A stretch of 9,623 nt of DNA, taken from NCBI GenBank assembly GCA_002423905.1, contig DIVC01000079.1, positions 1,068 to 10,690 of the forward strand, given 5' to 3'. Both the position numbers and the translations under genes were made by a program. The stretch's first letter is position 1. Each line of letters starts with the position of its first letter. This document shows, piece by piece, positions 1 through 8,007 of the stretch. Below the pieces are notes generated by a model. The model did not search any database, was not told the DNA's origin, and saw nothing but the letters and a program-made list of their open reading frames with translations. This stretch comes from Idiomarina sp. UBA6142 (GTDB taxonomy: Bacteria > Pseudomonadota > Gammaproteobacteria > Enterobacterales > Alteromonadaceae).

Positions 1-1652
1 CTGAGCAGCTCAGCATAACCGGCAGCTTGGTCTTCTGGGCAGAACGGATGCAACTGGCCAAACTCTGGCCAAGTGACCGGGATCATCTCGGCAGTAGCGT
101 TCAGCTTCATGGTGCATGAACCCAGTGAAATCATACTGTGGTTTAACGATAAATCTTTGTTTTCCAATTGCTTGATGTAGCGCAGCATCTCAGTTTCTGA
201 GTGATAGCTGTTGAATACTGGATGGGTCAGAATGGCTGACTCGCGGCGCAATTCAGCTGGGATAGAGGTCACGTCGCCAGCGGCAGCACGCGCATCGAGT
301 ACGTCAATTTCGAGCCCGTGGTCGGCACCAAACAGTGCCACAAATAACGCTTCAATGTCGGCGCGGGTCTTGGCTTCATCAAGACTTAAGCCAAAGCGGC
401 CGTTGCCATCTACCCGAAGATTCAAACCTTGCGCTACGGCGCTTTGGATTAACGCGTCGGCATCGCCCTGCCAGTCGAAGGTCAGCGTATCAAACCAATG
501 GTTATTGACCAGTTTGACACCCTTCTCTTGCAAGCCTAAAGCGACAATATCGGTTAACCGGTTAATGCGCGAGGCGATCAGCTTTAAGCCTTGTGGTCCA
601 TGGTAGACCGCATAGAACGAAGCCATGTTGGCTAGTAATACTTGCGCGGTACAGATGTTGGAGTTGGCTTTCTCGCGGCGGATATGCTGCTCACGGGTTT
701 GCATAGCCATACGCAAGGCCATGTTGCCACGGCTGTCTTTCGATACCCCAATGATACGACCTGGCAGCGAACGCTTGTATTTTTCACGGGTCGCAAAAAA
801 CGCTGCATGTGGCCCACCGTAGCCCATGGGCACGCCGAAACGTTGGGCTGAACCCAGCACCATGTCGGCACCCATTTCGCCAGGCGATTTCAACAGTACC
901 AAGCTCATGATATCGGCTGCTACAGCTACGATACCGTTGTTGGCTTGAATGCCGGCAATCAATTTCTCGAGGTTGTGCAACGCACCGGTGCGGTCAGGGT
1001 ATTGCAACAAAGCACCAAACACGTCGTGTTTCACGGCATGGGCTGCTGGCTCAACAATGACCTCAAAACCGAACATTTCGGCGCGGGTTTTCACCACGTC
1101 GATGGTTTGTGGGTAGACATTGTCGGCAACAAAGAAGGTGTTTGACTTACTCTTACTAACACGCTTAGCCATCGCCATAGCTTCAGCAGCGGCAGTGGCT
1201 TCATCCAGCAACGATGCGCTGGCCATGTCTAACCCAGTCAAATCCATGGTCATGGTTTGGAAATTCAATATAGCTTCTAAGCGGCCTTGGGCAATTTCGG
1301 GCTGATACGGGGTGTAGGCGGTGTACCAACCTGGGTTTTCCAAGACATTACGCAGAATCACGTTAGGGACTAAGGTATCGTAGTAACCCATCCCAATAAA
1401 TGAGGTCAACACCTTGTTCTTCTTGGCGATGCTACGCAGTTTTGCTAGCGCTTCACGTTCGCTCATCGGCTCGCCGACGCTAATGAAGGGATCGCGCAAA
1501 ATGCTTCCTGGCACGGTATCACGGGTGAGCGCTTCGAGCGAATCTACACCCAGCGTGGCAAGCATTGCCGCCGTTTCATCAGCGCTTGGGCCAATGTGAC
1601 GAGCAATAAATTCACCGTGATTTTCAAGTTGATGCAAGGTTGTTGTAGTCAT
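1..1652 (-). CDS. gcvP: Glycine dehydrogenase (decarboxylating), P-protein, N-terminal part
   Basis: This is the pyridoxal-phosphate P-protein of the glycine cleavage system. It decarboxylates glycine and passes the aminomethyl group to the lipoyl arm of GcvH. My translation from the ATG at 1652 begins [20 protein letters not shown] and stays in one frame to the left edge, giving 550 residues with no stop or frameshift seen. Family hallmarks include HIGPS near the N-terminus, FIGMGYYDT, the [20 protein letters not shown] segment, and close to the edge [10 protein letters not shown] followed by [18 protein letters not shown]. Family members are about 950-960 residues, so the C-terminal 40 percent, including the PLP-binding lysine, lies outside the window. 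The ribosome-binding site is weak (AGAAG four bases before ATG). The gene is third in gcvT-gcvH-gcvP, 128 bases after gcvH, with two hairpins in that gap. Identity is very secure. Confidence 0.97.
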   Translation of the reverse strand, partial: MTTTTLHQLENHGEFIARHIGPSADETAAMLATLGVDSLEALTRDTVPGSILRDPFISVGEPMSEREALAKLRSIAKKNKVLTSFIGMGYYDTLVPNVILRNVLENPGWYTAYTPYQPEIAQGRLEAILNFQTMTMDLTGLDMASASLLDEATAAAEAMAMAKRVSKSKSNTFFVADNVYPQTIDVVKTRAEMFGFEVIVEPAAHAVKHDVFGALLQYPDRTGALHNLEKLIAGIQANNGIVAVAADIMSLVLLKSPGEMGADMVLGSAQRFGVPMGYGGPHAAFFATREKYKRSLPGRIIGVSKDSRGNMALRMAMQTREQHIRREKANSNICTAQVLLANMASFYAVYHGPQGLKLIASRINRLTDIVALGLQEKGVKLVNNHWFDTLTFDWQGDADALIQSAVAQGLNLRVDGNGRFGLSLDEAKTRADIEALFVALFGADHGLEIDVLDARAAAGDVTSIPAELRRESAILTHPVFNSYHSETEMLRYIKQLENKDLSLNHSMISLGSCTMKLNATAEMIPVTWPEFGQLHPFCPEDQAAGYAELL

Positions 1653-1716
1653 TTACTTCTGGCCCCTTGGGTTCGGGTTAATTGGCTATCAATAAATCTG
1701 TCCATGTGCAGATGCG

Positions 1717-1761
1717 GTCGTTCTATGGAACGACAAAACCCCGGCTTTAAGGTCCGGGGTT
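1717..1761 (-). terminator. Tandem hairpins between gcvH and gcvP (attenuator-like)
   Basis: Two perfect stems lie back to back in the 128-base gcvH-gcvP gap. The first met by a minus-strand transcript pairs 1754-1761 with 1737-1744 (AACCCCGG with CCGGGGTT, 8 bp, 9-base loop) and is followed at once by four U. That makes it a short intrinsic-terminator shape. The second pairs 1728-1734 with 1717-1723 (GTCGTTC with GAACGAC, 7 bp, 4-base loop) immediately downstream. Because gcvP follows in the same direction, the structure would more likely act as a partial terminator or an RNA-end stabiliser than as a full stop. The stems are seen directly; the function is inferred. Confidence 0.65.
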
Positions 1762-1780
1762 GTCTGGCTGCAAGGTGCTA

Positions 1781-2170
1781 TTAATCTTCGTCAATAACGG
1801 CTTGGTAACCGGCGGCATCTAATAACGCGTCAAGTTCGCTGACATCATCAGCTTTAATTTTGAACAACCAGCCATCGCCATATGGATCGCTGTTGACGGT
1901 TTCCGGCGCATCTTCAAGTTCGTCGTTAATGGCAACAATTTCACCGGCAATCGGTGCGTAGATGTCTGATGCAGCTTTCACGGATTCAGCGACCGCAACG
2001 TCATCGCCAGCGGCAACATTGGCACCAATTTCTGGCAACTCAACGAACACCATGTCACCCAATAGGTCCTGCGCGTGTTCAGTAATACCAACGGTATAGA
2101 TTCCGTCACCTTCGTTGCGCACCCACTCGTGAGTTGATGCGTATTTTAATTCTTTTGGAATAGTGCTCAT
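1781..2170 (-). CDS. gcvH: Glycine cleavage system H protein
   Basis: This small lipoyl carrier shuttles the aminomethyl group from P-protein to T-protein and is reoxidised by lipoamide dehydrogenase. It has 129 residues, the usual family length. The biotin/lipoyl fold is plain: [10 protein letters not shown] at the N-terminus, [12 protein letters not shown], then the lipoylation motif AESVKAASD with the acceptor lysine at K65, and later the conserved [13 protein letters not shown] segment. The ATG at 2170 is chosen because AAGGAAG lies eight bases upstream (2179-2185). A TTG 33 bases further up would put that site inside the gene and adds residues not typical of the family. The gene starts 51 bases after gcvT ends and precedes the hairpins in front of gcvP. 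The product is cytoplasmic. Confidence 0.98.
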   Translation of the reverse strand: MSTIPKELKYASTHEWVRNEGDGIYTVGITEHAQDLLGDMVFVELPEIGANVAAGDDVAVAESVKAASDIYAPIAGEIVAINDELEDAPETVNSDPYGDGWLFKIKADDVSELDALLDAAGYQAVIDED

Positions 2171-2221
2171 GAGTCTTGCTTCCTTCAACAATGTTGCGAT
2201 CAACGCCGCTAATGCGCGCGT

Positions 2222-3301
2222 TTACAGAACTGATTTACCATTACGGACGAAACTTGGTTTTACAACCTTCACTGTAACCATTTTGCCACGAATTTCCACT
2301 TCTGCTTGGCTATCGGTTCCAGCTGGTACGCGCGCCATGGCAATAGAGTAGCCCAAGGTTGGTGAGAAGCTGCCTGAGGTGATTACCCCTTCGCCACCAT
2401 TCACCAGCACTCGCTGACCGTGGCGCAGCACGCCTTTGCTTTCCATCACTAAACCGACCAGCACGCTGTGGCCGTCCGCTTTTTGCTGTTCTAACACGGC
2501 GCGACCGATGAAATCACGATCGCTCGGCTCAAATGCCACACTCCAACCCATATTGGCTTGTAATGGCGAGACGCTCTCGTCCATGTCTTGGCCGTATAGG
2601 TTCATACCTGCCTCTAAGCGCAAGGTATCACGTGCACCTAAACCACATGGTGCCACACCGGTGTCGATGAGTTGGTTCCATAAGGTCACCACGCCGCTGG
2701 CTGGCACGGTGATTTCGTAACCACGCTCGCCAGTGTAGCCAGTGGTAGCGATAAATAACTCACCTACTTGCACTGACATAAAGGGTTTCATACCTGCCAC
2801 GCTGGCGAAGTTATGAGCACCTAACACCTCAGCGAACAGTGCTTCGGCTTGTGGGCCTTGCAGCGCAATCATGGCTAAGTCAGGTCGCTCGGTAATAGTC
2901 ACATTAAAGCCGCTGGCTATTTCGGTCAGCCACTGCATATCGCGGTCGCGGGTGGCAGAGTTCACCACCAGACGGTAATCGGTGCTACTGAAGAAATACA
3001 CAATCAAGTCATCGATTACGCCGCCCTGGGGGTTCAGCATGCTGCTATATTGGGCTTTACCTGGCGTAGTTAATTTGGCCACATCATTGACCAGTAAGTA
3101 GCGCAAATAGGCTTGGGCTTGCTCGCCCTTTACGTCAACCACAGTCATATGCGAGACGTCAAACATGCCGCAATGGGTGCGCACTGCGTGGTGCTCTTCA
3201 ATTTGTGAGCCGTAGTTCAACGGCATATCCCAACCGTGGAAGTCGACCATCTTGGCACCAGCACTGAGGTGCGCGTCATAAAGTGGAGTACGATTTGCCA
3301 T
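2222..3301 (-). CDS. gcvT: Aminomethyltransferase, glycine cleavage T protein
   Basis: GcvT releases ammonia from the aminomethyl-lipoyl GcvH and moves the methylene group to tetrahydrofolate, forming 5,10-methylene-THF. The 359-residue length is close to the E. coli enzyme. Diagnostic stretches are [20 protein letters not shown] at the N-terminus, [28 protein letters not shown] (the conserved acidic pair is D97-D98), [13 protein letters not shown], and [20 protein letters not shown] in the folate-binding half. The C-terminal barrel contains [16 protein letters not shown]. The ATG at 3301 gives the standard N-terminus; its nearest Shine-Dalgarno-like AGGA is 11 bases upstream, which is slightly long. 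It is first in the gcvTHP operon and is preceded by a recognisable promoter with a short leader. Confidence 0.98.
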   Translation of the reverse strand: MANRTPLYDAHLSAGAKMVDFHGWDMPLNYGSQIEEHHAVRTHCGMFDVSHMTVVDVKGEQAQAYLRYLLVNDVAKLTTPGKAQYSSMLNPQGGVIDDLIVYFFSSTDYRLVVNSATRDRDMQWLTEIASGFNVTITERPDLAMIALQGPQAEALFAEVLGAHNFASVAGMKPFMSVQVGELFIATTGYTGERGYEITVPASGVVTLWNQLIDTGVAPCGLGARDTLRLEAGMNLYGQDMDESVSPLQANMGWSVAFEPSDRDFIGRAVLEQQKADGHSVLVGLVMESKGVLRHGQRVLVNGGEGVITSGSFSPTLGYSIAMARVPAGTDSQAEVEIRGKMVTVKVVKPSFVRNGKSVL

Positions 3302-3342
3302 TGCCGCAAAGATCCTATTGAGCTACCTAGTAAGTGGCATGA

Positions 3343-3371
3343 ATTATAGAACTCCTCGGGCTCTGCAACAA
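3343..3371 (-). promoter_or_regulatory. Probable sigma-70 promoter of gcvTHP
   Basis: On the minus strand a perfect TATAAT (-10, plus coordinates 3343-3348) lies exactly 17 bases downstream of TTGTTG (-35, 3366-3371), which keeps the TTG core. Transcription would start near 3336, leaving a leader of about 35 bases. The position and spacing fit a gcvT promoter; the start site is inferred. The weak -35 box fits a promoter that needs an activator. Confidence 0.7.
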
Positions 3372-3381
3372 ATGAATATTA

Positions 3382-3397
3382 CTTATACTAAAATAAG
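3382..3397. promoter_or_regulatory. Candidate LysR-type operator between gcvT and the regulator gene
   Basis: CTTAT at 3382-3386 and ATAAG at 3393-3397 form a 5-bp inverted repeat with a six-base spacer, and the stretch 3383-3395 satisfies the loose LysR T-N11-A rule. It is centred about 53 bases upstream of the inferred gcvT start and about 35 bases upstream of the inferred regulator start. Those positions would suit activation of gcvT together with autorepression. The surrounding DNA is AT-rich, so an inverted repeat this short could be chance. This is a hypothesis, not a recognised consensus. Confidence 0.35.
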
Positions 3398-3409
3398 CAT
3401 TATAAATAC

Positions 3410-3418
3410 TGCTATAAT
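3410..3418 (+). promoter_or_regulatory. Extended -10 promoter of the LysR-type regulator
   Basis: TGCTATAAT is a perfect extended -10 element (TG, one base, TATAAT) with no convincing -35 box at 16-18 bases upstream. Extended -10 promoters can work without one. The start would fall near 3425, about 27 bases before the ATG at 3452. The ribosome-binding site GAGGTG at 3442-3447 follows. Confidence 0.65.
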
Positions 3419-3451
3419 CTTTATTGCTAAATTCAATAACTGAGGTGACTC

Positions 3452-4312
3452 ATGCAACACCTACCACTGGATGCCGTGCGGGCGTTTTTGAGTATTTATG
3501 AGCTACAGAGCTACACCGCCGCAGGGCAGCAGCTAGGGCGATCTCAGCCAGCCATTAGTTTGCAACTGAATCGGCTGGAGGAACTCCTTGGTAATACCCT
3601 GCTGCAGCGCAGCGGTGGGCGCATTAACTTAACTCAAGCGGGAGCCGAGTTTATCGATTCGGCGCGCCAGTTGATCAATTTAAATGACCAAATTTTGGCG
3701 CGTTTTACCGAGCCATCCTTGAGTGGTCGGGTACGACTGGGGATTCCGAGTGAATTTGCCAGTAAACTGTTGCCGCAAGTGTTGGGGCAGTTTGCCGCAG
3801 CCTACCCCAATGTCACCCTGGCGGTCACGTCGGCACTGTCAAAAGAGCTGCTGCGCGAGGATAACGCCAGCTTCGATATCATTATTGCGTTGATTGAACC
3901 GGAACTGCGAGTCAATCGCAGTGGCTTGCTGGAGTTGAAGCACGAGCCATTGGTGTGGGTTGGCCCCAACGCTGATTACCAGCCGCTGGGCAGTACCTTG
4001 CAATTGGTGATGGCGCCGGAAGGCTGCATCTATCGCCGTCGTGCGCTGGCGGCCTTTAAACAGTTAGGCAAAACCGTGCGTATTAGCTACACCAACGCTG
4101 ATTTCTCTGGGCTCACTGCGGCCATTGGCAGTGGCTTGGGGATTACGGTATTAGCGCAAAGTACCGTACCCGATAACCTTGCTCGCTTGCAGCGCGGTAG
4201 TTTGGCTCATGAGTTACCGGAGCTGGGTGATGTCAGTGTGGTGATGAAGCTGACCGATAGCGACAATCAGGCGGCTAAGCAACTGGCGCAATTTATTCGT
4301 GAGCGTATTTAA
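3452..4312 (+). CDS. LysR-type transcriptional regulator (LrhA-like)
   Basis: This 286-residue protein has the standard length and layout of a LysR-family regulator. The N-terminal winged helix-turn-helix is at about residues 5-64, with TAAGQQLGRSQPAISLQLNR as the DNA-binding core. A linker helix runs to about 90, and a periplasmic-binding-like effector domain starts at SGRVRLGIPSEF. The HTH ending RLEELLG, the LLPQVLGQFAAAYPNVTL stretch and the CIYRRRAL and SGLTAAIGSGLGITVL segments resemble the LrhA-type branch more than GcvA, but I cannot assign an orthologue. Its ATG has GAGGTG four bases upstream. It is divergent from gcvT, 150 bases away, the classic arrangement for a LysR regulator and its target, so control of glycine cleavage is a reasonable guess. 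Its stop overlaps that of ubiI. The effector is unknown. Confidence 0.93.
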   Translation: MQHLPLDAVRAFLSIYELQSYTAAGQQLGRSQPAISLQLNRLEELLGNTLLQRSGGRINLTQAGAEFIDSARQLINLNDQILARFTEPSLSGRVRLGIPSEFASKLLPQVLGQFAAAYPNVTLAVTSALSKELLREDNASFDIIIALIEPELRVNRSGLLELKHEPLVWVGPNADYQPLGSTLQLVMAPEGCIYRRRALAAFKQLGKTVRISYTNADFSGLTAAIGSGLGITVLAQSTVPDNLARLQRGSLAHELPELGDVSVVMKLTDSDNQAAKQLAQFIRERI

Positions 4313-5475
4313 TCGCCAAGCGCCACCTGCATAAGCTGCTGTTTCAGCGGCGCACAACGACTGGCAAATTTCAGCCCACTGCCACGCAGTAGCTTTAACA
4401 CTGGGTGATCACCAGCAAAACCACGTTTGAATGCCTCCATGGCAGCAATCATCGTTATGGCAGCGGTTTTGCGCTCACGCTCCCACTGCCGCAAGCGGCA
4501 TTGATAATTGTCGGCCGGCTCAGCAAATACCTGAAGCAATTGGCTGACATCGGCAAAACCTAGATTGGCACCCTGCCCAGCTAATGGGTGAATACTGTGC
4601 GCTGCATCACCAATCACCACTAAACGTTGCTGCAACCAACGCTGGCAATACTGCATTTTTAAGGCAAACGCCTGACGGTCCGAGCCCAGCGTTAATTGGC
4701 CCAAGCTGTTGTTGCTAAAACTTTGTAAGCGTTGCACGAATTGCTCAGGGCTCAATGCCAGCAAGGCGTCACTGTGCGGATCATCCACCGACCATACCAA
4801 CGAAATGTGCTGGGCATCAGCCAGCGGTAACCAGGCAATTGGACCAGTTGCGGTAAAAGCTTGGCGAGCAATACCTTGGTGCGGTAATTCGGTGTGCACG
4901 GTGGCAACAATGGCATGTTGTTGATAATGCCAAAAGGTCAGCGGCAATTGCGCTCGCTGTCGTATTTGCGATTGCACGCCATCGGCGGCGATCAAATAAT
5001 CGGCACTGAGCTGTTGTTGGTTGCTTAATTGAAGACTGACTTGATCGTCGCTGATTTGCTCAGCCACACTGGATACGCCGCTATGTATAATCACCCCAGC
5101 GGCTATAGCTGCTTGCCATAAATAATGCTCAAGCAGGTGGTTCTCGACAATCGCGCCTAAATCGGTGCGTGATACTTCGGCCGCAGTAAAATCAATACGA
5201 GCAAAACTATCGTGCTCCCACACCGACATGCCGCTATAGGGACCTAAGCGCTCAACTGGTAGCTGTTGCCACACCCCCAGTTGTTGCAGCAAACTGCGGC
5301 TGCTATGGGCAATGGCACTCACTCGCAGACCAAATTCACTAGTTAGCACGGGCTGCTGGCCGCGCTCTACCACCTGCACTTGATGGCCTTGTTGGCGCAA
5401 GCCCAGCGCCGTACTCAGGCCAATCATGCCGCCACCGCAGACAACAAAACTTAGCTTACGAGCGCGGCCGGTCAT
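4309..5475 (-). CDS. ubiI: FAD-dependent ubiquinone biosynthesis hydroxylase, UbiI/VisC type
   Basis: This flavin monooxygenase of the UbiH/UbiF family has 388 residues. UbiI adds the C5 hydroxyl of the ubiquinone ring in E. coli. The FAD-binding dinucleotide fold is at the N-terminus (GGGMIG, residues 14-19), the NAD(P)H/FAD motif AADG is at 163-166, and the C-terminal FAD motif GDAAHSIHPLAGQG is at 289-302. The stretch LTFWHYQQHAIVATVHTELPH closely matches UbiI rather than UbiF, and the place directly after ubiH is that of visC/ubiI in E. coli. The residue before GGG is cysteine (VVCGGG), where valine, isoleucine or alanine is usual; this is minor. The ATG overlaps the ubiH stop by four bases (ATGA), so translation is probably coupled. 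A role at another ring position cannot be excluded from sequence alone. Confidence 0.92.
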   Translation of the reverse strand: MTGRARKLSFVVCGGGMIGLSTALGLRQQGHQVQVVERGQQPVLTSEFGLRVSAIAHSSRSLLQQLGVWQQLPVERLGPYSGMSVWEHDSFARIDFTAAEVSRTDLGAIVENHLLEHYLWQAAIAAGVIIHSGVSSVAEQISDDQVSLQLSNQQQLSADYLIAADGVQSQIRQRAQLPLTFWHYQQHAIVATVHTELPHQGIARQAFTATGPIAWLPLADAQHISLVWSVDDPHSDALLALSPEQFVQRLQSFSNNSLGQLTLGSDRQAFALKMQYCQRWLQQRLVVIGDAAHSIHPLAGQGANLGFADVSQLLQVFAEPADNYQCRLRQWERERKTAAITMIAAMEAFKRGFAGDHPVLKLLRGSGLKFASRCAPLKQQLMQVALGD

Positions 5476-6662
5476 GCTTTAAACCCCATGGTTTGGCGGG
5501 CAAATTGATGCCGCAATGGGGCAATGTGGTCGAGCCCCATTAATGCAAGGCTACGTATACTGGTAAGTGGCCATAATTGATTAGAAAAACCACGCACTAA
5601 GCCGTCGGTTAAGCCAATAATAGTGCGATAGTCAGCCTCGCGCAGCTGCCAATAAGCTGCCACGCTGGAGTAGCTCCCAGCATCACTGCTGCCTTGCAGG
5701 CTCTCGCTTAGCGCAATGGCATCGCGCACCCCCAAGTTAAACCCTTGCCCAGCAATGGGGTGCAGGGTATGCGAAGCGTTGCCCACCAGGACCGCTCGAT
5801 GAGCCATGCTGTGTTCGGCTAAATGCAGTTGCAAGGGGTAATGCGCCCGTTGTTCGATAGCGCTGAACAGTCCCGCGCGGTAACCGAAGGCCTGCTGGCA
5901 TTGGCGCACAAAACTCGGTTCATCGGCATCGAGCAGTTGCTCGGCTAGTTTGGGGCTGACACTCCAGACTAAACTGGCGCGATTATCAGACATGGGTAGC
6001 AGCGCAATCGGTCCGCTGGTGGTGAAGCGCTCATAAGCCCAGCCATTGAGGCTTTGTTGTAGTTGTAAGATACCGACTATGCCGACTTGCTGATAATCGG
6101 TACTGGTGGTGCGGATACCGAGTTGAGTACGTACTTCAGAGCGCTGCCCATCGGCGCCAACCAAGAGCTGCGTGTGTAATTGTTGCAGTTGCTGGTGTTG
6201 CTCAAAACAAACAAGGCGATGATCACGCTCAGCGTGGGTACTGACAAAACGGGCACCACTGTGCCAGATAATAGTGCGCTGCCGCTGAGCAGCCTGATAC
6301 AGCGCAGTATTGAGCAGCGCCGCAGCAATGACATAACCGAGTGCCGGCACGCCATGTTGCTTGGCATGCAAACGGGTCATGCCCAATTGGTGACGATCGC
6401 TGACATGAATATGTTCGATAGCACCGGCCTGTGGCGCTAGGTCTTCCCAGATACCAAGCTGCTGCAGCAGCTCAACCGTGGCGGCTGCCAAGGCAATCAC
6501 CCGCTGGTCTTGCGCTGGCCCATGGCTATTCGGTTCGAGCACATGAATTTGCCAATCTGGTCGCTTCTGTGCCAGCAACAACGCCGCCAGTGCGCCCACC
6601 AGACCACCGCCGCTAATTACCAGCGACGCTGGGCTATTTGACGTAGTTAGCTGCGCATCCAT
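5472..6662 (-). CDS. ubiH: 2-octaprenyl-6-methoxyphenol hydroxylase UbiH
   Basis: UbiH is a flavin monooxygenase that adds the C1 hydroxyl during ubiquinone synthesis, in a complex with other Ubi proteins at the inner membrane. The 396-residue protein has the Rossmann motif GGGLVG at 18-23, VIALAAATVELLQQLGIW near 55-72, GADG at 169-172, and GNASHTLHPIAGQGFNLG at 294-311. The asparagine in GNA, where most relatives have GDA, is also present in E. coli UbiH, so it supports UbiH over UbiI or UbiF. The segment YERFTTSGPIALLPMSDNRASLVW is likewise typical of UbiH. The first dozen residues are a polar extension before the Rossmann strand. The start lies 16 bases inside the end of pepP and the stop overlaps ubiI by four, so the three genes are almost certainly co-transcribed. 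Confidence 0.95.
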   Translation of the reverse strand: MDAQLTTSNSPASLVISGGGLVGALAALLLAQKRPDWQIHVLEPNSHGPAQDQRVIALAAATVELLQQLGIWEDLAPQAGAIEHIHVSDRHQLGMTRLHAKQHGVPALGYVIAAALLNTALYQAAQRQRTIIWHSGARFVSTHAERDHRLVCFEQHQQLQQLHTQLLVGADGQRSEVRTQLGIRTTSTDYQQVGIVGILQLQQSLNGWAYERFTTSGPIALLPMSDNRASLVWSVSPKLAEQLLDADEPSFVRQCQQAFGYRAGLFSAIEQRAHYPLQLHLAEHSMAHRAVLVGNASHTLHPIAGQGFNLGVRDAIALSESLQGSSDAGSYSSVAAYWQLREADYRTIIGLTDGLVRGFSNQLWPLTSIRSLALMGLDHIAPLRHQFARQTMGFKA

Positions 6663-7963
6663 TGCTCTATCTCGGCTATCGTTTTCGGTACGGCGGCAGT
6701 AAGATTTTCGTAGCCATCGATGGTAATAAGAATATCGTCTTCAATGCGAATACCGATGCCTTGCCAGCGCTCATCAACATCACTTAAGCCGCGCGGAATA
6801 TAAATCCCCGGCTCAACGGTCAATACCATATTCGGCTCCAGCACACGTTTGCTGCCTTGCACCTCGTAGGTACCGACATCATGCACATCCAGCCCCAACC
6901 AATGGCCCAAACCATGGATCAAAAAACGCCGATAACTGGTTTGTTCTATGTGATGCTGCAGGCTACCACTGAGAATTCCCAGCGCCAATAGGCCTTCAGT
7001 GATAGCTCTCGCTGCTGCCTGCTGGGCTTGCTCAAGGGTGTTACCGGGGCGCAACTGCCTGAATGCTGCAGTTTGTGCTTCGAGCACCACCTCATACAAG
7101 GCTGCTTGGTCGGCGCTAAAGCGGCCATTGACTGGAAAGGTACGCGTGATATCACCCGCATAACCGCGGAACTCGGCACCAGCATCAATCAGCACTAAAT
7201 CGCCATCGGTTAAGCACGCGCTGTTTTCGGTGTAATGCAAAATACAGGCGTTATCACCGCTGCCGACGATCGTGCCGTAGGCCGGGCCAGCTGCGCCATG
7301 GTAGGCAAAGTGATAATGCAGTTCAGCCGCTAATTGGTATTCATACAGCCCGGGTTTACAGGCCTTCATGACCCGTTTATGGGCCTCAGCAGAGATCTGA
7401 CAGGCCTGCCGCATCAGGGTGATTTCAGCGCTACTTTTAAACAACCGTTGCTGCGCCATATAGCCACTTAAGTCGCTGTATTGTGCGGCGCCATGATAGC
7501 CTGATTTGGGGCGGCGCATGGTGCTGCCAAATTGCTGCAGCAGATCGGCTAAGTCGGTATCGTCGAACAGATAAAACACTGTTTCCACGCCATTTAATAG
7601 CTCAGTCAACTGCTCTAAATCGTCGTTGTAGCTGTAGGCTTGATCTACTCCAAGCTGTTCGCAGGCCGCATCTACGCCCAAACGTCGACCATGCCACACT
7701 TCTGCATGCGGGTCGCTCGGCTGCACAAAAATATGTTGTTTAGCGGCGATATCTGGGCGTAACAGCAACAGCGCATTGGGTTCGTTAAACCCAGTCAAAT
7801 AGTAAAAGTCGCTATGCTGGCGATAGGGAAAGTCGGTATCGCGACTGCGTTGTTGCTCCGGATTAGCCGCCAACACCGCCGCTGCAGGTCGTTCTTGGCT
7901 GGCCAAAAAGGCTAACAAACGGGCGCGCCGATCGGCAAATTCAGCTGGACTAATCGACTCCAC
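6647..7963 (-). CDS. pepP: Xaa-Pro aminopeptidase P
   Basis: This cytoplasmic manganese-dependent aminopeptidase removes an N-terminal residue preceding proline. It is 438 residues long, close to the E. coli enzyme (about 440). The N-terminal domain carries FPYRQHSDFYYLTGFNEP at 45-62; the pita-bread catalytic domain follows from about 175. All five metal ligands of the family are visible: D260 (in LVLIDAG), D271 (in GDITRTF), H354 (in HGLGHWLGLDVHD), E384 (in TVEPGIY) and E408 (in GIRIEDD). H361 is the second histidine of the catalytic motif. The start is GTG, with GGAG ten bases upstream; the ATG just upstream of it is followed immediately by TAG and so cannot be used. The gene lies 44 bases after ygfB and overlaps ubiH by 16 bases, the conserved gammaproteobacterial order. 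Confidence 0.97.
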   Translation of the reverse strand: MESISPAEFADRRARLLAFLASQERPAAAVLAANPEQQRSRDTDFPYRQHSDFYYLTGFNEPNALLLLRPDIAAKQHIFVQPSDPHAEVWHGRRLGVDAACEQLGVDQAYSYNDDLEQLTELLNGVETVFYLFDDTDLADLLQQFGSTMRRPKSGYHGAAQYSDLSGYMAQQRLFKSSAEITLMRQACQISAEAHKRVMKACKPGLYEYQLAAELHYHFAYHGAAGPAYGTIVGSGDNACILHYTENSACLTDGDLVLIDAGAEFRGYAGDITRTFPVNGRFSADQAALYEVVLEAQTAAFRQLRPGNTLEQAQQAAARAITEGLLALGILSGSLQHHIEQTSYRRFLIHGLGHWLGLDVHDVGTYEVQGSKRVLEPNMVLTVEPGIYIPRGLSDVDERWQGIGIRIEDDILITIDGYENLTAAVPKTIAEIEQWMRS

Positions 7964-8007
7964 GGGGTTGCTACTCCATCGTTACTACTTAATTTGATTG
8001 CCTCATG

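Noticed and set aside
211..1599. Several plus-strand open frames of 60-130 codons opposite gcvP.
   Set aside because: The minus-strand frame translates to a continuous, well-conserved P-protein across all of them.
2171..2203. Longer gcvH reading from a TTG, adding 11 residues.
   Set aside because: The extension would contain the AAGGAAG ribosome-binding site of the normal ATG and does not match the family N-terminus.
6077..6440. Open frames on both strands inside ubiH, including 86- and 96-codon ones.
   Set aside because: They lie in other frames of a clearly conserved gene, have no family features and no ribosome-binding site; they are shadows.
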